Assembly (NCBI GenBank): GCA_025642065.1
Contig: JAODUP010000658.1
Coordinates: 1 to 64,000 of the forward strand
Direction of reading: 5' to 3'
Source of the DNA: Paralvinella palmiformis
Taxonomy: Eukaryota; Annelida; Polychaeta; Terebellida; Alvinellidae
DNA length: 64,000 nucleotides
Below are positions 11,313-36,053 of this stretch, one piece after another; within the stretch, counting starts at the first letter, position 1, and each line of letters starts with the position of its first letter. The notes beneath the pieces were generated by a model that was not told the origin of the DNA, ran no database searches, and saw only the letters and a list, made by a program, of their open reading frames with translations. Made by a program: the position numbers and the translations under genes.

Positions 11313-11466
11313 CGACCTGCCGTACGTGAATTGCTTTAATAAACTGTAGAAATGTAAACATTTATTCCCTGGTCCAGTTAGAGTCTAATATACACTGTTA
11401 CTTTTAAAAATTAATAACTAACGACCAAAGGATCTTCCATCGTTGTCCGTATACAATCAACTAGAG

Positions 11467-11655
11467 TGATGATGATGATTGATGTTTTACGGCTACTTTT
11501 ATGCACATGGTAGGCTAAATGGGCCGAGCGTCCTCCAAAGGTAATCAAGCGAAATAAAAGCTGGAACAACCTTCAGATATGCCCATACCGAGATTCGAAC
11601 ACGGGTGGTAGTGATCTGTGGTCCAACACGCTACCGCTAGACCGCGGAGGAACCC
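11467..11655 (-). mobile_element. tRNA-derived SINE (family A), full length
   Basis: It begins with the (GAT)n complement of the 3' tail and ends in the inverted head ACCGCGGAGGAACCC. The inverted B-box region is GAGATTCGAACACGG. Confidence 0.92.
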
Positions 11656-11820
11656 AGCCACAATCAACTAGAGTAAACTCATATGTAATGCCTCAGTTTT
11701 TGACCACTTCATATCTACCTACACTGATTAATATTAGTGTTGTGGGTTTCTTTAGTGTGTTTATCATAATATTGCATTTCCATTTACAAGGTTGATTTTT
11801 TTCTGTTTTATATAGAACCG

Positions 11821-11925
11821 AATCCGGAAGTGACGTGCGGTTGTTTACCTACACGGAAAACAGCCATGTTAAGTGGATCAACCGACAAACAAAATGAGGA
11901 CGAACATGAATCCTAAACGTAAGCT
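11821..11925 (+). promoter_or_regulatory. Candidate ETS/CRE promoter with short leader ORF
   Basis: TCCGGAAGTGACGT (11823-11836) is a fused ETS and CRE half-site of the type found just upstream of animal transcription starts. About 35 bases later lies ATGTTAAGTGG, and a donor-like AAAC|GTAAGC follows near 11918. I find no plus-strand exon downstream to connect to it. Confidence 0.22.
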
Positions 11926-12214
11926 GAATCACGTTCGATACACGTGCGATGTGTGTGTACATCAGTCGGAGATGCACGAACGCCATCAGTGGCTGAAACT
12001 GTAGTCATATTTGAAGTCTGTGGTCTTGTCAAGTTTTAATCCCGTGACCTTTGTTTATGTGTGCTCCTGTCGGAGAGATCCCGAATAAGGATAGTGTGTG
12101 GCAACATTAACGGATTCCTTCTGAATACGAATTTTTAGGTTACCAGATAAACAAGAGTTTATCCAAATCACTTTGTTTTCTATCCAACTGAGTCTAAGTT
12201 TTTACAAAAATAAC

Positions 12215-12379
12215 TACACTTTTGTGTACCAGGTAGCCTGAATGAACAGAGAGATCTCCAAAGGTAATGTGCGAAGCGAAGGATGAAACACCTATCCGAC
12301 GTAGTCTAGCCGAGGTTTGGGCCCCGGTGGTAGAGGTATGTAGCCAACCGCAATGTCAGCTAAGTCATGGAGACGACCG
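12215..12379 (-). mobile_element. tRNA-derived SINE (family A), diverged
   Basis: Older copy: GATCTCCAAAGGTAATGTGC, GATGAAACACCTATCCGAC and terminal TCATGGAGACGACC align to the family but with many substitutions. Confidence 0.82.
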
Positions 12380-12550
12380 CGGTCTTAGCCAAGGGGTTGT
12401 TCTGCTGAACTTGTGACACCTTAAGTAAGGATTATAGATTATACACATCTGGATCTCCAGATATTTGGCTCTGTGGCTTTTTATCAGATCTAATAAGAAG
12501 TTAGAAGATCCTATCCTTCAGACAAGTACGTATTTCCTTCATAATAACAT

Positions 12551-12644
12551 GAGTAACAACCTTCAGATATCCCCACGCCGAGATTCGAACACGGGTCTTA
12601 GTGATCTGTGGTCCAGCACGCTGCCGCTAGACCACTGAGGCGCC
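12551..12644 (-). mobile_element. tRNA-derived SINE (family A), head half only
   Basis: The tail half is missing. It retains AACAACCTTCAGATATCCCC, the inverted B-box GAGATTCGAACACGGG and the terminal ACCACTGAGGCGCC. Confidence 0.88.
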
Positions 12645-12780
12645 ATCCAAGCAACCTTAGAAGGTAATAAAGCGAAGTCAAAGATGAAAGACCCTTCCGA
12701 TATGACCAGGCCGAGATTCAAACTAAAGTGGTAGTGATTCGTGATCCAACGCGTTACCAGTTAGACCATGGAGGCGCCCC
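12645..12780 (-). mobile_element. tRNA-derived SINE (family A), abutting the previous copy
   Basis: It starts directly where the preceding copy ends, suggesting insertion next to or within an older SINE. Terminal TTAGACCATGGAGGCGCCCC is well kept. Confidence 0.88.
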
Positions 12781-12839
12781 CGCCTGCAATGGTGTATGAA
12801 TAACATTACTGAGTGATATACAGCAAACTGCCAACGGTC

Positions 12840-13150
12840 ACAGGTTCGAACCCCGCAAGAGGTCGAAACTTTTTCAGAGATTAATTTCTCGGCTCACAAC
12901 ATCGTGGGTGGCTGACCACGTTAAATGGCGCTGTCGTCTCCACTGAATTATTAAACATGAAGGGGGAACGTTAAACCTCCCCCCCCCCCGAGGACGTAAA
13001 CCACTCTGGCAGTGACCACCCTCAGGGTATTTCGGCTCCATCTTTCCGTACTGCTCCTCTGTGAGTGGTGGGGGAGGAGGTTTCTCAACCACTCAACATA
13101 GAGGCTATGCCGAATAAGCGACAGCCTGGGGATTCTCCCTGAACAGCAAA
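12840..13150 (-). repeat. Dispersed repeat family B
   Basis: Read on the minus strand it contains AGGCTGTCGCTTATTCGGC-like and TGGTTGAGAAACCTCCTC segments, shared with an opposite-orientation copy at 63825-63958 and weakly with 52190-52235. At its other end lies a tRNA-like GGGTTCGAACC box. It probably represents a second short interspersed element. Long open frames here are shared by repeat copies and do not look like conserved protein. Confidence 0.75.
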
Positions 13151-13312
13151 ACAAACAAACATACAGCAAAATAGATGTATGTCTTCCTCGAGCGTCTGTT
13201 GAACAACACGCCAAAGTCTAGTACATAAAGTAAAATGGAGATTTATATTATATATACAAGAGATTGTCTCAGATAAATCTGACGTTTCTTACACCTTTTC
13301 CTAACTCATCTT

Positions 13313-13495
13313 GGGCGCCTCCGTGGTCTAACTGGTAGCGCGTTGGTTCACAGATCACTACCATCCGAGTTCAAGTCTCGGCGTCGGCATATCTGAAGGG
13401 TGTTTCATCTTTAACTTCCTTTCATTACCTTTGGAGGTCGCTCGGCCCACCATGTGTACAAAAGTGGCCATAAAACATCAATCATCATCATCATC
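13313..13495 (+). mobile_element. tRNA-derived SINE (family A), best complete copy
   Basis: Head GGGCGCCTCCGTGGTCTAAC, A-box TAACTGGTAGCGCGTTGG, B-box GAGTTCAAGTCTC, body, GGCCATAAAACATCAATC and an (ATC)n tail. This copy is a good reference for the family, about 180 bp long. Confidence 0.94.
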
Positions 13496-13817
13496 CTGCA
13501 TCAGGTGCAATACACTCCAGTATACATTTTTTTCAAATATAATTCCCTGACAGACGATAAATGTTCTTGGGAATTCTTTGCGGCTATCTAATATACATAA
13601 ATATGGCATCTGTTGATATCTGCTTTTTTGGCAGGTTTTACAATGACAACAGATATAACTAACTGTAGTAGAAATACACTCATTGATTGTATACATTTAT
13701 CAGATCACACTGATCAGCACAACCTACAACACAATGTTGATTTATATATTATGTCGTACATCTCATGTGTTCAGAATATCTTCGAGTTGATTGGTTGGTT
13801 GGTTGAGCCTCGTCACT

Positions 13818-15480
13818 ATAATAATAATAATGTATATTTAATAAAGCGCCCTTACTAGCTGGGGCCATTCAAAGGCGCTGTATAAATAATATGTAATACA
13901 ATAATACCCCAAATAATGTCTGTAAAAACACTGTAAGTGATTTAAAAGATAATAATTATTTATCTGAGAATGTGACCTTGAACAGGTGTATTTCAGAACA
14001 GATTTAAAATTTTCAAGAGACGACGCATTTCTAATATCTGCCAGCAACTTATTCCACAAAGTGGGGGCTGCAACACTAAATGCACAATCACTAAAGACTT
14101 GACGAAACAATGGTACCTGCAATAGTATCTGATTGGATGACCGGAGTTTTCGGGATGGCTTTTTAATGGACACCAGTTCACACGAGTATTCGGGCGACAT
14201 ATCATTAATATATTTTGTTATTAATAAAATCTTGAATGGATACGCTGTCTAACAGGTAGCCAATGTATTTTTTGAAATATTGGGGTGATATGATTATATT
14301 TTCGAGTATTTGTCACTATGCGAGCTGCACTATTCTGAATTCGCTGACGGCGTTCAATGTTATAATCAGATATGCCATATAACAGGTAGTTACAATAATC
14401 TATACGAGATGTAACAAAGGCATGAACTACAGTTACAAATGCTTCTTGTGTCAAGAATGCTTTTAAACAGTGGGTGTTCTTAAGGTGGTTGTGACATTCT
14501 CATACATGTTAACACATCGGTCAAAAATAACCCCTAGATTTTTTTTACTGACCCATTAGGGGTACCGTAATCGAAGATGCACCCATCTGTAATGCTGGTG
14601 TCTTTAGAGATTTAACACAATGTGGTGATGCCAGATATAAAATATTTGTTTTATTATCATTTAGTCTTAGAATATTTTGAGTCATCCATAGCCGAATATC
14701 AGCAATACAATGTTCTAAATTCTTCAAAGAAGAGGAGAAATTTAACTAATTGTCAGGATCCAGTGATATATACAGCTGTGTGTCATCAGCATACAAGTAT
14801 ACATTGTGAAAACCAGAGGACAAAGAACAGAACCCTGTGGTACACCAGATAACAAAAACTGAACGTCAGATAAAATACTATGAACAAACACTCTCTGGGG
14901 GCGTTATTGCAGATAGGATCGAAACCATTCAAATACTTTCTTTACCTAACAGGCCAAACATGTCTTTTAAACTAGAAAAAAGTACATTATAGTCAACTGT
15001 ATCGAATGCAGCAGACAGGTCCAGAAGAACAAGTATTACTGGCTTACCCTGATCAATTGACATCATAATATAATTTTTCACCCTAACCAAGGCTGTTTCA
15101 GTGCTGTGACCACTTTTATACGCAGACTCGTGATTCATTAAGGATTACTGATTAAATATTTTAGATGGAAAACAACTGCCCTTTCTATAACTTTAGATAA
15201 AAATGTAATATCTGAAACAGGTCTGTAATTGTTTAGAATATTACAGTCCATACTGTGCGTTTTTTATTAATGGTTTTACGGGGGCACAGAAAGCATTACA
15301 TGATATTTTCAGCAACTGTCTGTCTCAGTAAAAGGCTCAAATGTATCTATCATGGATATGCAGGACTCTTCTATCAATGGCTTACCCTGTGATAAGGTGC
15401 TGGGCTGGAATCCACTATGTATATCTTTCTTTGAGTTGATAATATTTGGAAGGACATACTTGGGGACATACTGCAGAAGG
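13818..15480 (-). mobile_element. Decayed non-LTR retrotransposon (CR1/L2/jockey-like), RT and C-terminus
   Basis: Minus-strand frames, broken by stops and frameshifts, read in order NYRPVSDITFLSKVIE (about 15230-15180), LVLLDLSAAFDTVDY, GVPQGSVLCPLVF, YADDTQLY (about 14790), then the connection and C-terminal region ending HWLPVRQRIHS and APTLWNKLLADIR. The stretch between GVPQGS and YADD is deleted. The 3' end carries CAGCGCCTTTGAATGG and an (ATT)n-like tail near 13818-13830, as in CR1/L2-type elements. Its endonuclease and ORF1 are missing, so it is a 5'-truncated dead copy. Confidence 0.9.
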
Positions 15481-15499
15481 TTGACTTCTTAGGGAAACA

Positions 15500-15532
<33 letters not shown>

Positions 15533-15888
15533 AAACTCAAGGCCACTTCTGAAAATCAAGGTTTATCTGCTCACTGAATCACGCACACCATGAATAAAAT
15601 AATTAAGTCTGATGCTCGAACTGGCTCATTAAAATTCTATGCAAAAACATACAAGTTATTATAGATTTAGTGATGACAAACACCTTATTAGATTTAACAG
15701 AACACCTGATAAGCTTGAAACATTAGAATAATGTATAACATTATATATAAGACCACCATATATAATAATAACAAGCATCATATTCAGTCATTAATACTGT
15801 TATGTAAGATTTATTAAACTAATTTCGACATGTTTACCAACACATTTTCATCCATCATAACAATTAAATATCACAGACTATTGACTGT
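15481..15888. other. 3' flank of the aminotransferase gene
   Basis: (CA)14 microsatellite at about 15503-15530, then AT-rich sequence. No other feature is supported. Confidence 0.6.
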
Positions 15889-27878
<11,990 letters not shown>

Positions 27879-28895
27879 TTTGGCTGTAGCTTTAAAAATA
27901 ATAAATCAGTAAATCACCAAACATAATTATTTATTAATAGAACACACACACACACACACACACAGACAAATAACACAATGAATAACTGTAATTCACTGGT
28001 TTTGAAAGAATCTCAGAAAACTTTAAAACATAGATTTAAAGAAATAGTTTTATTGTTAAGTTTAACCTATTATTTACACATTACATACGTGTATGTGTTA
28101 ATCAACAATGTATTAAATTCATAACATACATATTGCATATATACACACATATTAATTAAAATAATACTAATACTATACACAGAATTTGGTTTTGACTTAT
28201 GTTGTTTAGCTTTCATATGTTACTGCCTCGTAAAATAAAACTTATAAAACAAATACTATAATGTTTCAAATATCAGCAAAATATATTTAGAATAAAAACT
28301 GTTCTCACTGGCTACTTTCACTAACACATACTGTGAATAAATATTTGTGATATTTATGCTTGTTATTCAAGGTCTTTTTACAGTATATTCAAACTACTGT
28401 AGTTTCTAATTTAACAACAAAATAAAATTACAGGGGGATGTTTTATATTAAATGTAGATATAATATTTAAATGACGTCATTCTTCTCACCCTAACCTTCA
28501 TAAGTTATTCACAAACTATTTATATATTAATACAAAGTACCAATTTATGAACAAACTATTTTCTTTGCTCTTGTATCTCTATATTTTACTAATACCTAAC
28601 TAAAAATGTCATTTAAATACACAAACATTGAATGAAAAAGACCAAATCATACAAATTGTAGATTTTTCAGATTTCAATGCCTAAACATCATGAACAAAAT
28701 ATCCAAATTTAAAATATTCATACAAATAAAAGAAAGATATTCATCAGTATTATTATAAACAGTGCATTGCATTTTGATAATGGTCAGTCAAGACTATTAT
28801 ATTGTTATTATCAGAACTTGATCTGACAAAAACTGGACAATTCCAAGAAGAGGCATAGAAATACTCACTTACTCTCTCTTAATATATATATATAT

Positions 28896-28927
<32 letters not shown>

Positions 28928-31019
28928 CGCACATCCACTTGCATATGAGTGAGTGCAGACATATACAAACATGCTAGTAAACCTCTATATCCTGCTATAT
29001 GATCAGGTCAATTTCTGGCTTAAATGAGTCCTACTATCAAGTAAATAATATGATTGAGTGGTTATTTAGTCTCGGTGCTAGTCAGATGAGAGACTTAATG
29101 TAAAGATTGATTCCTTAGGGTATCATTCCATAAACAGAGATATCACAGTTTGATTCCAACCCTGACCTGGAAGTTTTCAGCACAGTGTGCTGATGCACTT
29201 TTCAAGTGTCCCTAGTGTCAAAAGGCTTCTTGTGATATTCGACCTGTCTCTTGATATTCAACTTAGTTGATTTATCCAAACTTAGCTTGTAACAAAGTAT
29301 TGAATAAGTGCCTTTTCATATTTGATGCTTTGTTGACTGTTGTTACTGATATTTCTAATTTACAATGAGTTCGGGTTTGTTTAGCCTCAGTGCTAGTCAC
29401 ACACGCAACATATTATGGCTGAGAGGTGTCTGCATAGGACAATAATCAAACCAACAGAAGTATGAACTAGATTTGAAATCACAATTAGAAGATTTGAAGA
29501 GCAGTGTGTTTACTATGCGAGAAAAACCAAGTCATACACAGAGAGAATCCATTAATCCAACAAGGTTCGTCACATAATAAATGTCGGATAAAGGTCGGGT
29601 TCATGATCTGTTCATTGGAAAGATCACACATTCATGTTTGTAATTACTGTAAATCAGCGAATGATGATGACGTACTAAGCTGGCAAATTTCATAATCTGG
29701 ATAAGATGGTGGCGTTTTAATTTGGTGAATTCTTGGTTCAACGAGATTAATGATTGTGTGTTACACTGTAAAATGTAAAAGTCGTTTTAAATTGCCAATT
29801 TTTTGCCATTCGCCAACTTAATACAATCATTAACATTTGCCGATCTACAGTAGCCATGAATTATTATGATTGGCTACAAGATAGCAATGGAAGCATCCTG
29901 AGTCAGTGTGTATGGTCAAGGACGATTGTAACTGGTTACAATATAGCAATTATTGTGTGTGGCTGGGTTAATTAACCATTACTGACAACATTCTTGCATT
30001 ACTGAACCAGCAGAAATATTTGGCAACATTTTCGTGTTGTCGGATTATCGATGTCATTTTACAGTGAAACGTTACAATTATAACCACCAGCTATAATATT
30101 TTCATTAAAATTATCCAAAAATCCTTAATTGCCTAACTTTCACGAGCCATTCTTAGTGTGTACTACACTCACTAGGGGTTATTGTGTGAAAATATTACGC
30201 AGTACCACAGCTTGTTTACAAGTGTTCTGACCAGTTGACAAACAAAATGTCAGATTCCAACAAGTTTTAACATTCTCGGGGATATCAAGCCCTACAGCTT
30301 TGAACCACTAGTGAAAAAGGTCACATATAGTATTAATTGTGAGGAAATAGCTGCAGCAAGTGCATACATGGACCCAGAGCAGCCATCTGTGCCACCGGGC
30401 CCCTGTCCATAAGAGTTGGATTAGTGTGTATTTGTTTGTGTTGGTATAACTTTAATTGATAAGTCAACACACTGGGCCTAAATGCGAGTGTTTCCCTCCT
30501 CGTATGGGATAACTTCATTTCAAATAAAGTGGTATTTGTCTGTACACTGGAGCCTGTTGGATGCATGGGACTCTCCCATATGTGACCTATACTAGTCTAT
30601 ACAGGGATGTGCCCCCTCGATGTGTCTTTTTAGCCATTCATTTGTAATTTTCTGGGGGGTGTTGTTGTTTTGGGCCAGGTTTTGATGGAACTTACACATT
30701 GGATATAATCATTAGTATGGACCAGGATAGCTATTGCTCTCTTCCTTCTGCCCCCCCCCCCCCACACCCCATAAAAAATAAATGGATATTTACAAAAACT
30801 AATTTTATTTCACATTGGAGATTGTCTGAAGTCAGATAGTAGATGACTGACCCAGAGAGGAGACATGACCAACAGTTAAATCACTGTTTGTGTTACAATA
30901 CAATAACCAGGCCAGCAGAAAATACAGAGTTTAGAGTTAATTAAACCTCAGTTTTGAATGTAATTGGTAAAATTCATAATAAATAATAAGACAATATATA
31001 ACAAGACAATATAAAAGGA
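27879..31019. other. Upstream region of the aminotransferase gene
   Basis: AT-rich, with (TA)n/(TG)n near 28879-28927 and a poly-C run at about 30751-30764. A minus-strand 5' UTR exon is probable somewhere here but I cannot place it. No coding exon with family motifs was found. Confidence 0.5.
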
Positions 31020-33910
31020 TTTAATCAATTCAGACAGTTTTTGCAGTGACTATTTACACACATTACGCTACTTGCACAGCGAGACAACATTTCACCTTTA
31101 AGCTGGCTTTTCAGATTAGATTGGGAAGTGAATGTATGAGTATAATAACATACTTTTGCCAGAAAATTACCTTTATTTGAATTTCCCAAAGTTGAGTCAC
31201 CCCTTTGAATATACAACTGATGTGATAGCCTCGTTGTGAGTCAATTCTGGATCTCATGATTATAACTAAAATTCTCATCAAAAGATGATCGTAATTTGTT
31301 GTTTATTTTTATTCATAAAAAGTGTCTCAAGTTTTTTAAATTATGGTTCAGTATGGCTGTTATACTGTACTATATCATATGGTTCTAATTTCTTGTTTTT
31401 GCAATACAACAGTAGGCTTAAGAATAGATTGATTTGGATTTCCCCATGCCGATATGCCATAGTTAATATATGGAAGAATCTGAGCAAAATATAGTGTTTT
31501 AAGACTACCTGTATTCAAAATATTTCTTACTTGGGTGTTTTGAGATTTTTTATTTAAGTGATTTATATGATGTTTCCATGTAAGAGATTCATCAAATATT
31601 ACACCAAGAAACTTTGTGGTTTCCTCCTATTATCCTTTACCAATTATTTCCAATGGTATTCCATTTATTAAAAGAACACTAAACTCAAATTTAGCCTTTG
31701 ATGGCTTAATTATTATGAATTTGGTCTTTTGGGGATTAATTGACCGTCTGTTTGAGCAAAAGCAGTTAAGTAATTAAATAAATATTGGCCTTTTCTAACA
31801 ATAATCTGGGCTCAGAATCAGATAAAAACAATGTGCTGTCGTCTGCAAATGATAATATGTGACTTTTGGTACACTGAGCAATGTCATTTACATAGAGTAG
31901 ATACAAGAGAGGCCCTAAAATTGATCCCTGTGGGACACCACAGTCCATTTTACAAAAATGTTATCGACTCTTTCCAATATGAAAAAAATGTTCTCTGTTT
32001 GTAAGGTAATTAACAAACCAGTTTTTAATGTTGCCCCTTAACCCAGTGTTCCAGTTTTTTTAAAGAGAATAGAGTGACTAATCACGTCAAATGCTTTGCT
32101 CAAATCGCATAGTATCATGGCAGTTATTTGCCTAGGATGTGAATTATTTGCCAATGCACAATTATTTAGTAAATGTATAATTGGATGAATGGTTGCATGC
32201 TTAGACCTAAAACCATATTGGTGTTTGTATAAAATATTTCTACTGTCTATAAATGTCATAATTGTGTTGAAGATAATCTTCTCAACAATTTTAGAAAAGG
32301 CTGGTAAAAGGCTGATAATTTTTCAATTCTTCCTTTTTTTGAAGATTTAAAAAATAGAATAACTTTTGCTATTTTTAGTTTGCTAGGTACAACTTCTGTT
32401 TCGAATGGTTTCTTTATAACATATAGTAATGGTTGTATGATGCATAGTATGGAATGTTTCATTATTTTGGTTGGAATTTCACAATGCCCCGAGCTCATTT
32501 TGGGTTTGAATTTATTTACAATTTCTGTAATTTGTAATTCGTCAACTGGTTCAAGAAACATACTATTATATTGATTTATTTTTAGATAATCTGTAAAACG
32601 CTAATTTAAATTAGGAACATTTTCACTCATAACTGCCTATATTGGCATAAAATGTTTTAAATATTCAGCTATTTGAAATGTATCAATTACATTTTTACCA
32701 TCAATGATGAAGTTTTTAGGTAAATTTGATTTATCATTAGCCTTGTCAATTGGGGATCTTAATACTTGCCACATTTTTTAAATATTATGTTTATTTGGCT
32801 TTTATAATAATTTATTTTCATATTCCTTTAAGGTTTGTTGTAATGGTTTAAATATGTTATATTCCTGATTGTTCCTAACAGAGGGATCATTTAGTTTCTT
32901 TTTAAGTAATTTTTTAATGAGACTAGAAGTCCTTCAGACATCCATGGTTCGTGTTTGATATACTTTCTATTCATTTTAACATTTTTAACTGGAAATGCTA
33001 AATTAAAAGCTGACAAAAAATTTTCAATAAAATTATAAATGCATATTACGGGCAATTATACTCATATACAGAACTAAAATCTATTTGTAAAAGTAACTGG
33101 TTGAATTTTAAAGCATTATTCTCTGAGAAAAAAATTTTGTTTTATATTTATACTTTTCTCAATATAAAATATTGCAGTGATCAGCTACAACATTAATTAA
33201 AATTTCATTTGTCGATTCTGCCATAGTAGAATTTGAGTAGATATAATCTAATAATGTAGCAGTAGATGTTGAAACTCTGGTAGGTTTTGTAATTTGAGGA
33301 AGAAAACTCCACGAATAATTGACCATAATTTAATAAATTTATATTGAAATCCCCAGCAATTTACTTTTTATATGTTTATGATTTATTGTTTCCAGTAAGT
33401 CAATTAAAGTTGAAGTAAAAATATAAAGGTTGGCTTTTGGCTGTGTATTAGGTCTATATATGACTCCAATAATTTCCTTTGATTTACTCTTAGTTTCATA
33501 TTGTGTTTCGATAAAAAGTGACTCAAAAATATGTGGTATGAAAACTTTTGGTATTCAACAATTTTATAATTAATATTGTCTTTTATAAATAAACCTACTC
33601 CATCCCCTCTTTTGTCATCCCTTGTTTATGCTAAAAAATCATGATATCCAGGTAGATGTATATGACCATCATTTGAATTTCCAAATACTTAAGTAATTCC
33701 AATAAAGTCAATGGCAAGCTTTTCACCTTGCAAATCATATAATAACTTTCTGAAATCATCCCAATTTGAATGGAAATCAGAAGACACACTCTGAATATTA
33801 GAGAACTTCTGTTGAAATTCATCTGGTTCATAATAATCACTGTCTGTATTACTTGAATTAAAAGGTGACTCCTGGTCATCCTCATCATCCCCTATTGCCT
33901 GGTACAATGA
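31020..33910 (-). mobile_element. Decayed non-LTR retrotransposon with endonuclease and RT
   Basis: Minus-strand pieces in order: endonuclease-like SNIQSVSSDFHSNWDDFRKL ending in DFIGIT (33810-33690), FIETQYETKSKSKEIIGVIY then RPNTQPKAN (about 33510-33440); RT thumb and fingers MSSGHCEIPTKIMKH, NILYKHQYGFRSKHAT, LCDLSKAFDVISH, GVPQGSILGPLLYLLYVNDI and FADDSTLF (32560-31840), then ILPYINYGISAWGN near 31460. Multiple stops and frameshifts make it dead. It resembles CR1/L2-type LINEs. It is collinear with an ORF1 relic at 35100-35760 on the same strand, so both may come from one element. Confidence 0.9.
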
Positions 33911-34639
33911 CCTTTCCCCTGATCTGGTCCATAGTCAATAGGCCCCTTGCCAAATACCCAATTTAACTCGCCAGAATATACAGTGACAAGTGTAATAATT
34001 TGTGTTGTTTGTAACACCAAATCTTGTAGAAATATGCAGTGTCATTTATTTATTCGTCTTTGTTTGAATAATGGGAGAATGCATTCCACAACATGTTCAA
34101 ATGACACTAGTTATTTAAATTTTAAATGTACATCCCCTGGGCATTTGCACTCTCTTCAAAATTGTGTGAACAAATATTTAAAATTAACCATTTTATGATC
34201 CAAATACTGCGCTATACGTGTAGATTTAACATTCTAATGACAAGATGCTCCCAGGTGAAATATGTGCTCTGAGCTATGTGACCTAATCCCACGTGTTTTT
34301 GAAAAAAAAGACCAAACTTCAAACAAGAATTATGATTAAATAAACAGCGAAGAGCATTTTATCTATGTCTGAAATGGCAAGGGCTGGCCTGATTTATTCA
34401 GAAAATGTGTATTTCGTTATGCAAATCCAACCATCTGATGGCTCAAACATCCACGGAAAAATGTAAACAAAACGTGAAAATGACAAAGTCAGACATGGCC
34501 TTTGCTGTTGTGATCATGTTCCCAGGCATATAAAATAAATTTTTCTCGTGTAATGACATACTCGACATAATTAATTTGTTCAGCACATTCTATTGATTAA
34601 CTTGTGTACTTACATGAATCGTGTCAAATTGATTTGAAT

Positions 34640-34870
34640 GAGAAAGAAGAAAGTTTTGTCGAGCTCTGATTTTATCACAGTGCCAGCATATGGCAGAAAA
34701 AGAGGACGCCCAAGAAATACATGGAGAAGAGATCTTCTGACTGACATAAAGAGGACAGGTTACAGCTGGAGGGAGTTTGAAAAGAAAGCCCAGGACCGAA
34801 GACTTTGGAAGACTGTTGTCAATGACCTATGTCCCAGGAGGGGCGAAGGGTGAAGAAGAAGCCAGCTTAT
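34640..34870 (+). mobile_element. 3' end of a second LINE type (short fragment)
   Basis: The plus-strand frame contains GRKRGRPRNTWRRDLLTDIK and WREFEKKAQDRRLWKTVV, then LCPRRGEG-stop with a GAAGAAGAAG run after it. This is the conserved last segment of many invertebrate LINE polyproteins (RGRPxxTWRR...ExxAxDRxxWRxxVxxLCPxRGE). The opposite strand and different sequence show it is not part of the neighbouring LINE; it may have inserted into it. Confidence 0.82.
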
Positions 34871-35099
34871 GGGTAATCATCAGCAGCTGCTTGTTTATAC
34901 ACCCCACAGATATCACTAAAATGGTGCTGCCACCTGTTCACCAAGTGGTGAAACACTCAATATGGCAAGGGAGCTGTTCAATCATTATCCAACGGATTTC
35001 AAAGATACAAATGGAATATATTTCAATATGCACTGAGCTTCTTTGGAGCACTGGATAGATATTAATCTTGTTTAGACCCTCTAGCGGCAATTTGTGACA

Positions 35100-35760
35100 T
35101 GATGATTTTCACTTTCAGGAACTTCTGATTCAAATCTGATTCATTTTGAATCTGTTGTGGTTTCTCACCGAGGCCTGACTTGACCATTATGTTGCCATTA
35201 AAAGTCCAAGTTGCCTTGATTTTTTCATTTTCCATAATTCTCCTGCTTTCTTGAAAAGTTTAGCTCTTCTACTTGTCAGGTGGTCGCTGATGTAGACCAT
35301 CTTGTTTTTTTCTTTACCTCAAAGATCCTATCTTTAGTGTTTGAGGAATCAAATGACACCAACATTATATTGTCTGATTTGTCCATTTTGTGAGCGCTTG
35401 TGATGTTTTCTTTCTTGACCTCTAGCTTCATCACCTTTTCTATGAAGTTGGTTATATTAGCAATGTTGACAACTTCGTCCTTATCTGCCATAATTCCAGA
35501 TATTAAGGCTTTATTTCGTATGTTGGGTTGATCATATTTATCCATTCGCTCCTCAAGCTGTAACATCCTTTTTGCTTGCACAGCAATGTTATCTTGAACT
35601 TGAAGCTTGTTGATCTTTTGCATCGTCTCTTTCTTATATTCATCAAACATTGGCTTGATCAACCCCTTCAATATATCTTTAGTCCCCTCCCAGCTAAAAG
35701 TGGTTTGGAACAGTGCTATAAACTTTTCAGGGTCCAGTTCCATGCCGTGGAACGACATTT
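35100..35760 (-). mobile_element. LINE ORF1 (coiled-coil, RRM-like) relic
   Basis: The frame from 35758 starts MSFHGMELDPEKFIALFQTT, contains a Lys/Glu-rich coiled coil, LEERMDKYDQPNIRNKALIS then GIMADKD, and ITSAHKMDKSDNIMLVSFDS. After frameshifts near 35285 and 35235 it continues ISDHLTSRRAKLFKKAGEL and KATWTFNGNIMVKSG. This is the layout of Transposase_22-like ORF1 nucleic-acid-binding proteins, which coat LINE RNA. It is truncated and frameshifted, hence inactive. Confidence 0.78.
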
Positions 35761-36053
35761 TATAATTTTCCGGAGTTTGATATTTTTCAAATTTCGCAGG
35801 TTCTGTTTCTTGATATCAATTAGTGAAGTCCTTTGTTGTTGTTCATGCACTGTATTCCTCCAAGTCGGAGGCATCCGAATTGCTCTCTGGACAAGGTAAG
35901 AATAAATTGCTTCTTTGTTGTTACTTTGTTGACTAACATACGAAGGGGTGATGCATGATCACAATTACGTTTTCATGATCAACTGCTAAATTGGTTACTG
36001 GGCAATATCATACCATTCAGTTGGAACTCTTTTTTTGTTGCAAATATCCTTTA

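Noticed and set aside
12874..13214. Overlapping 72- and 87-codon minus-strand frames
   Set aside because: They lie in repeat family B and recur at 63.8 kb; low complexity and frame-ambiguous.
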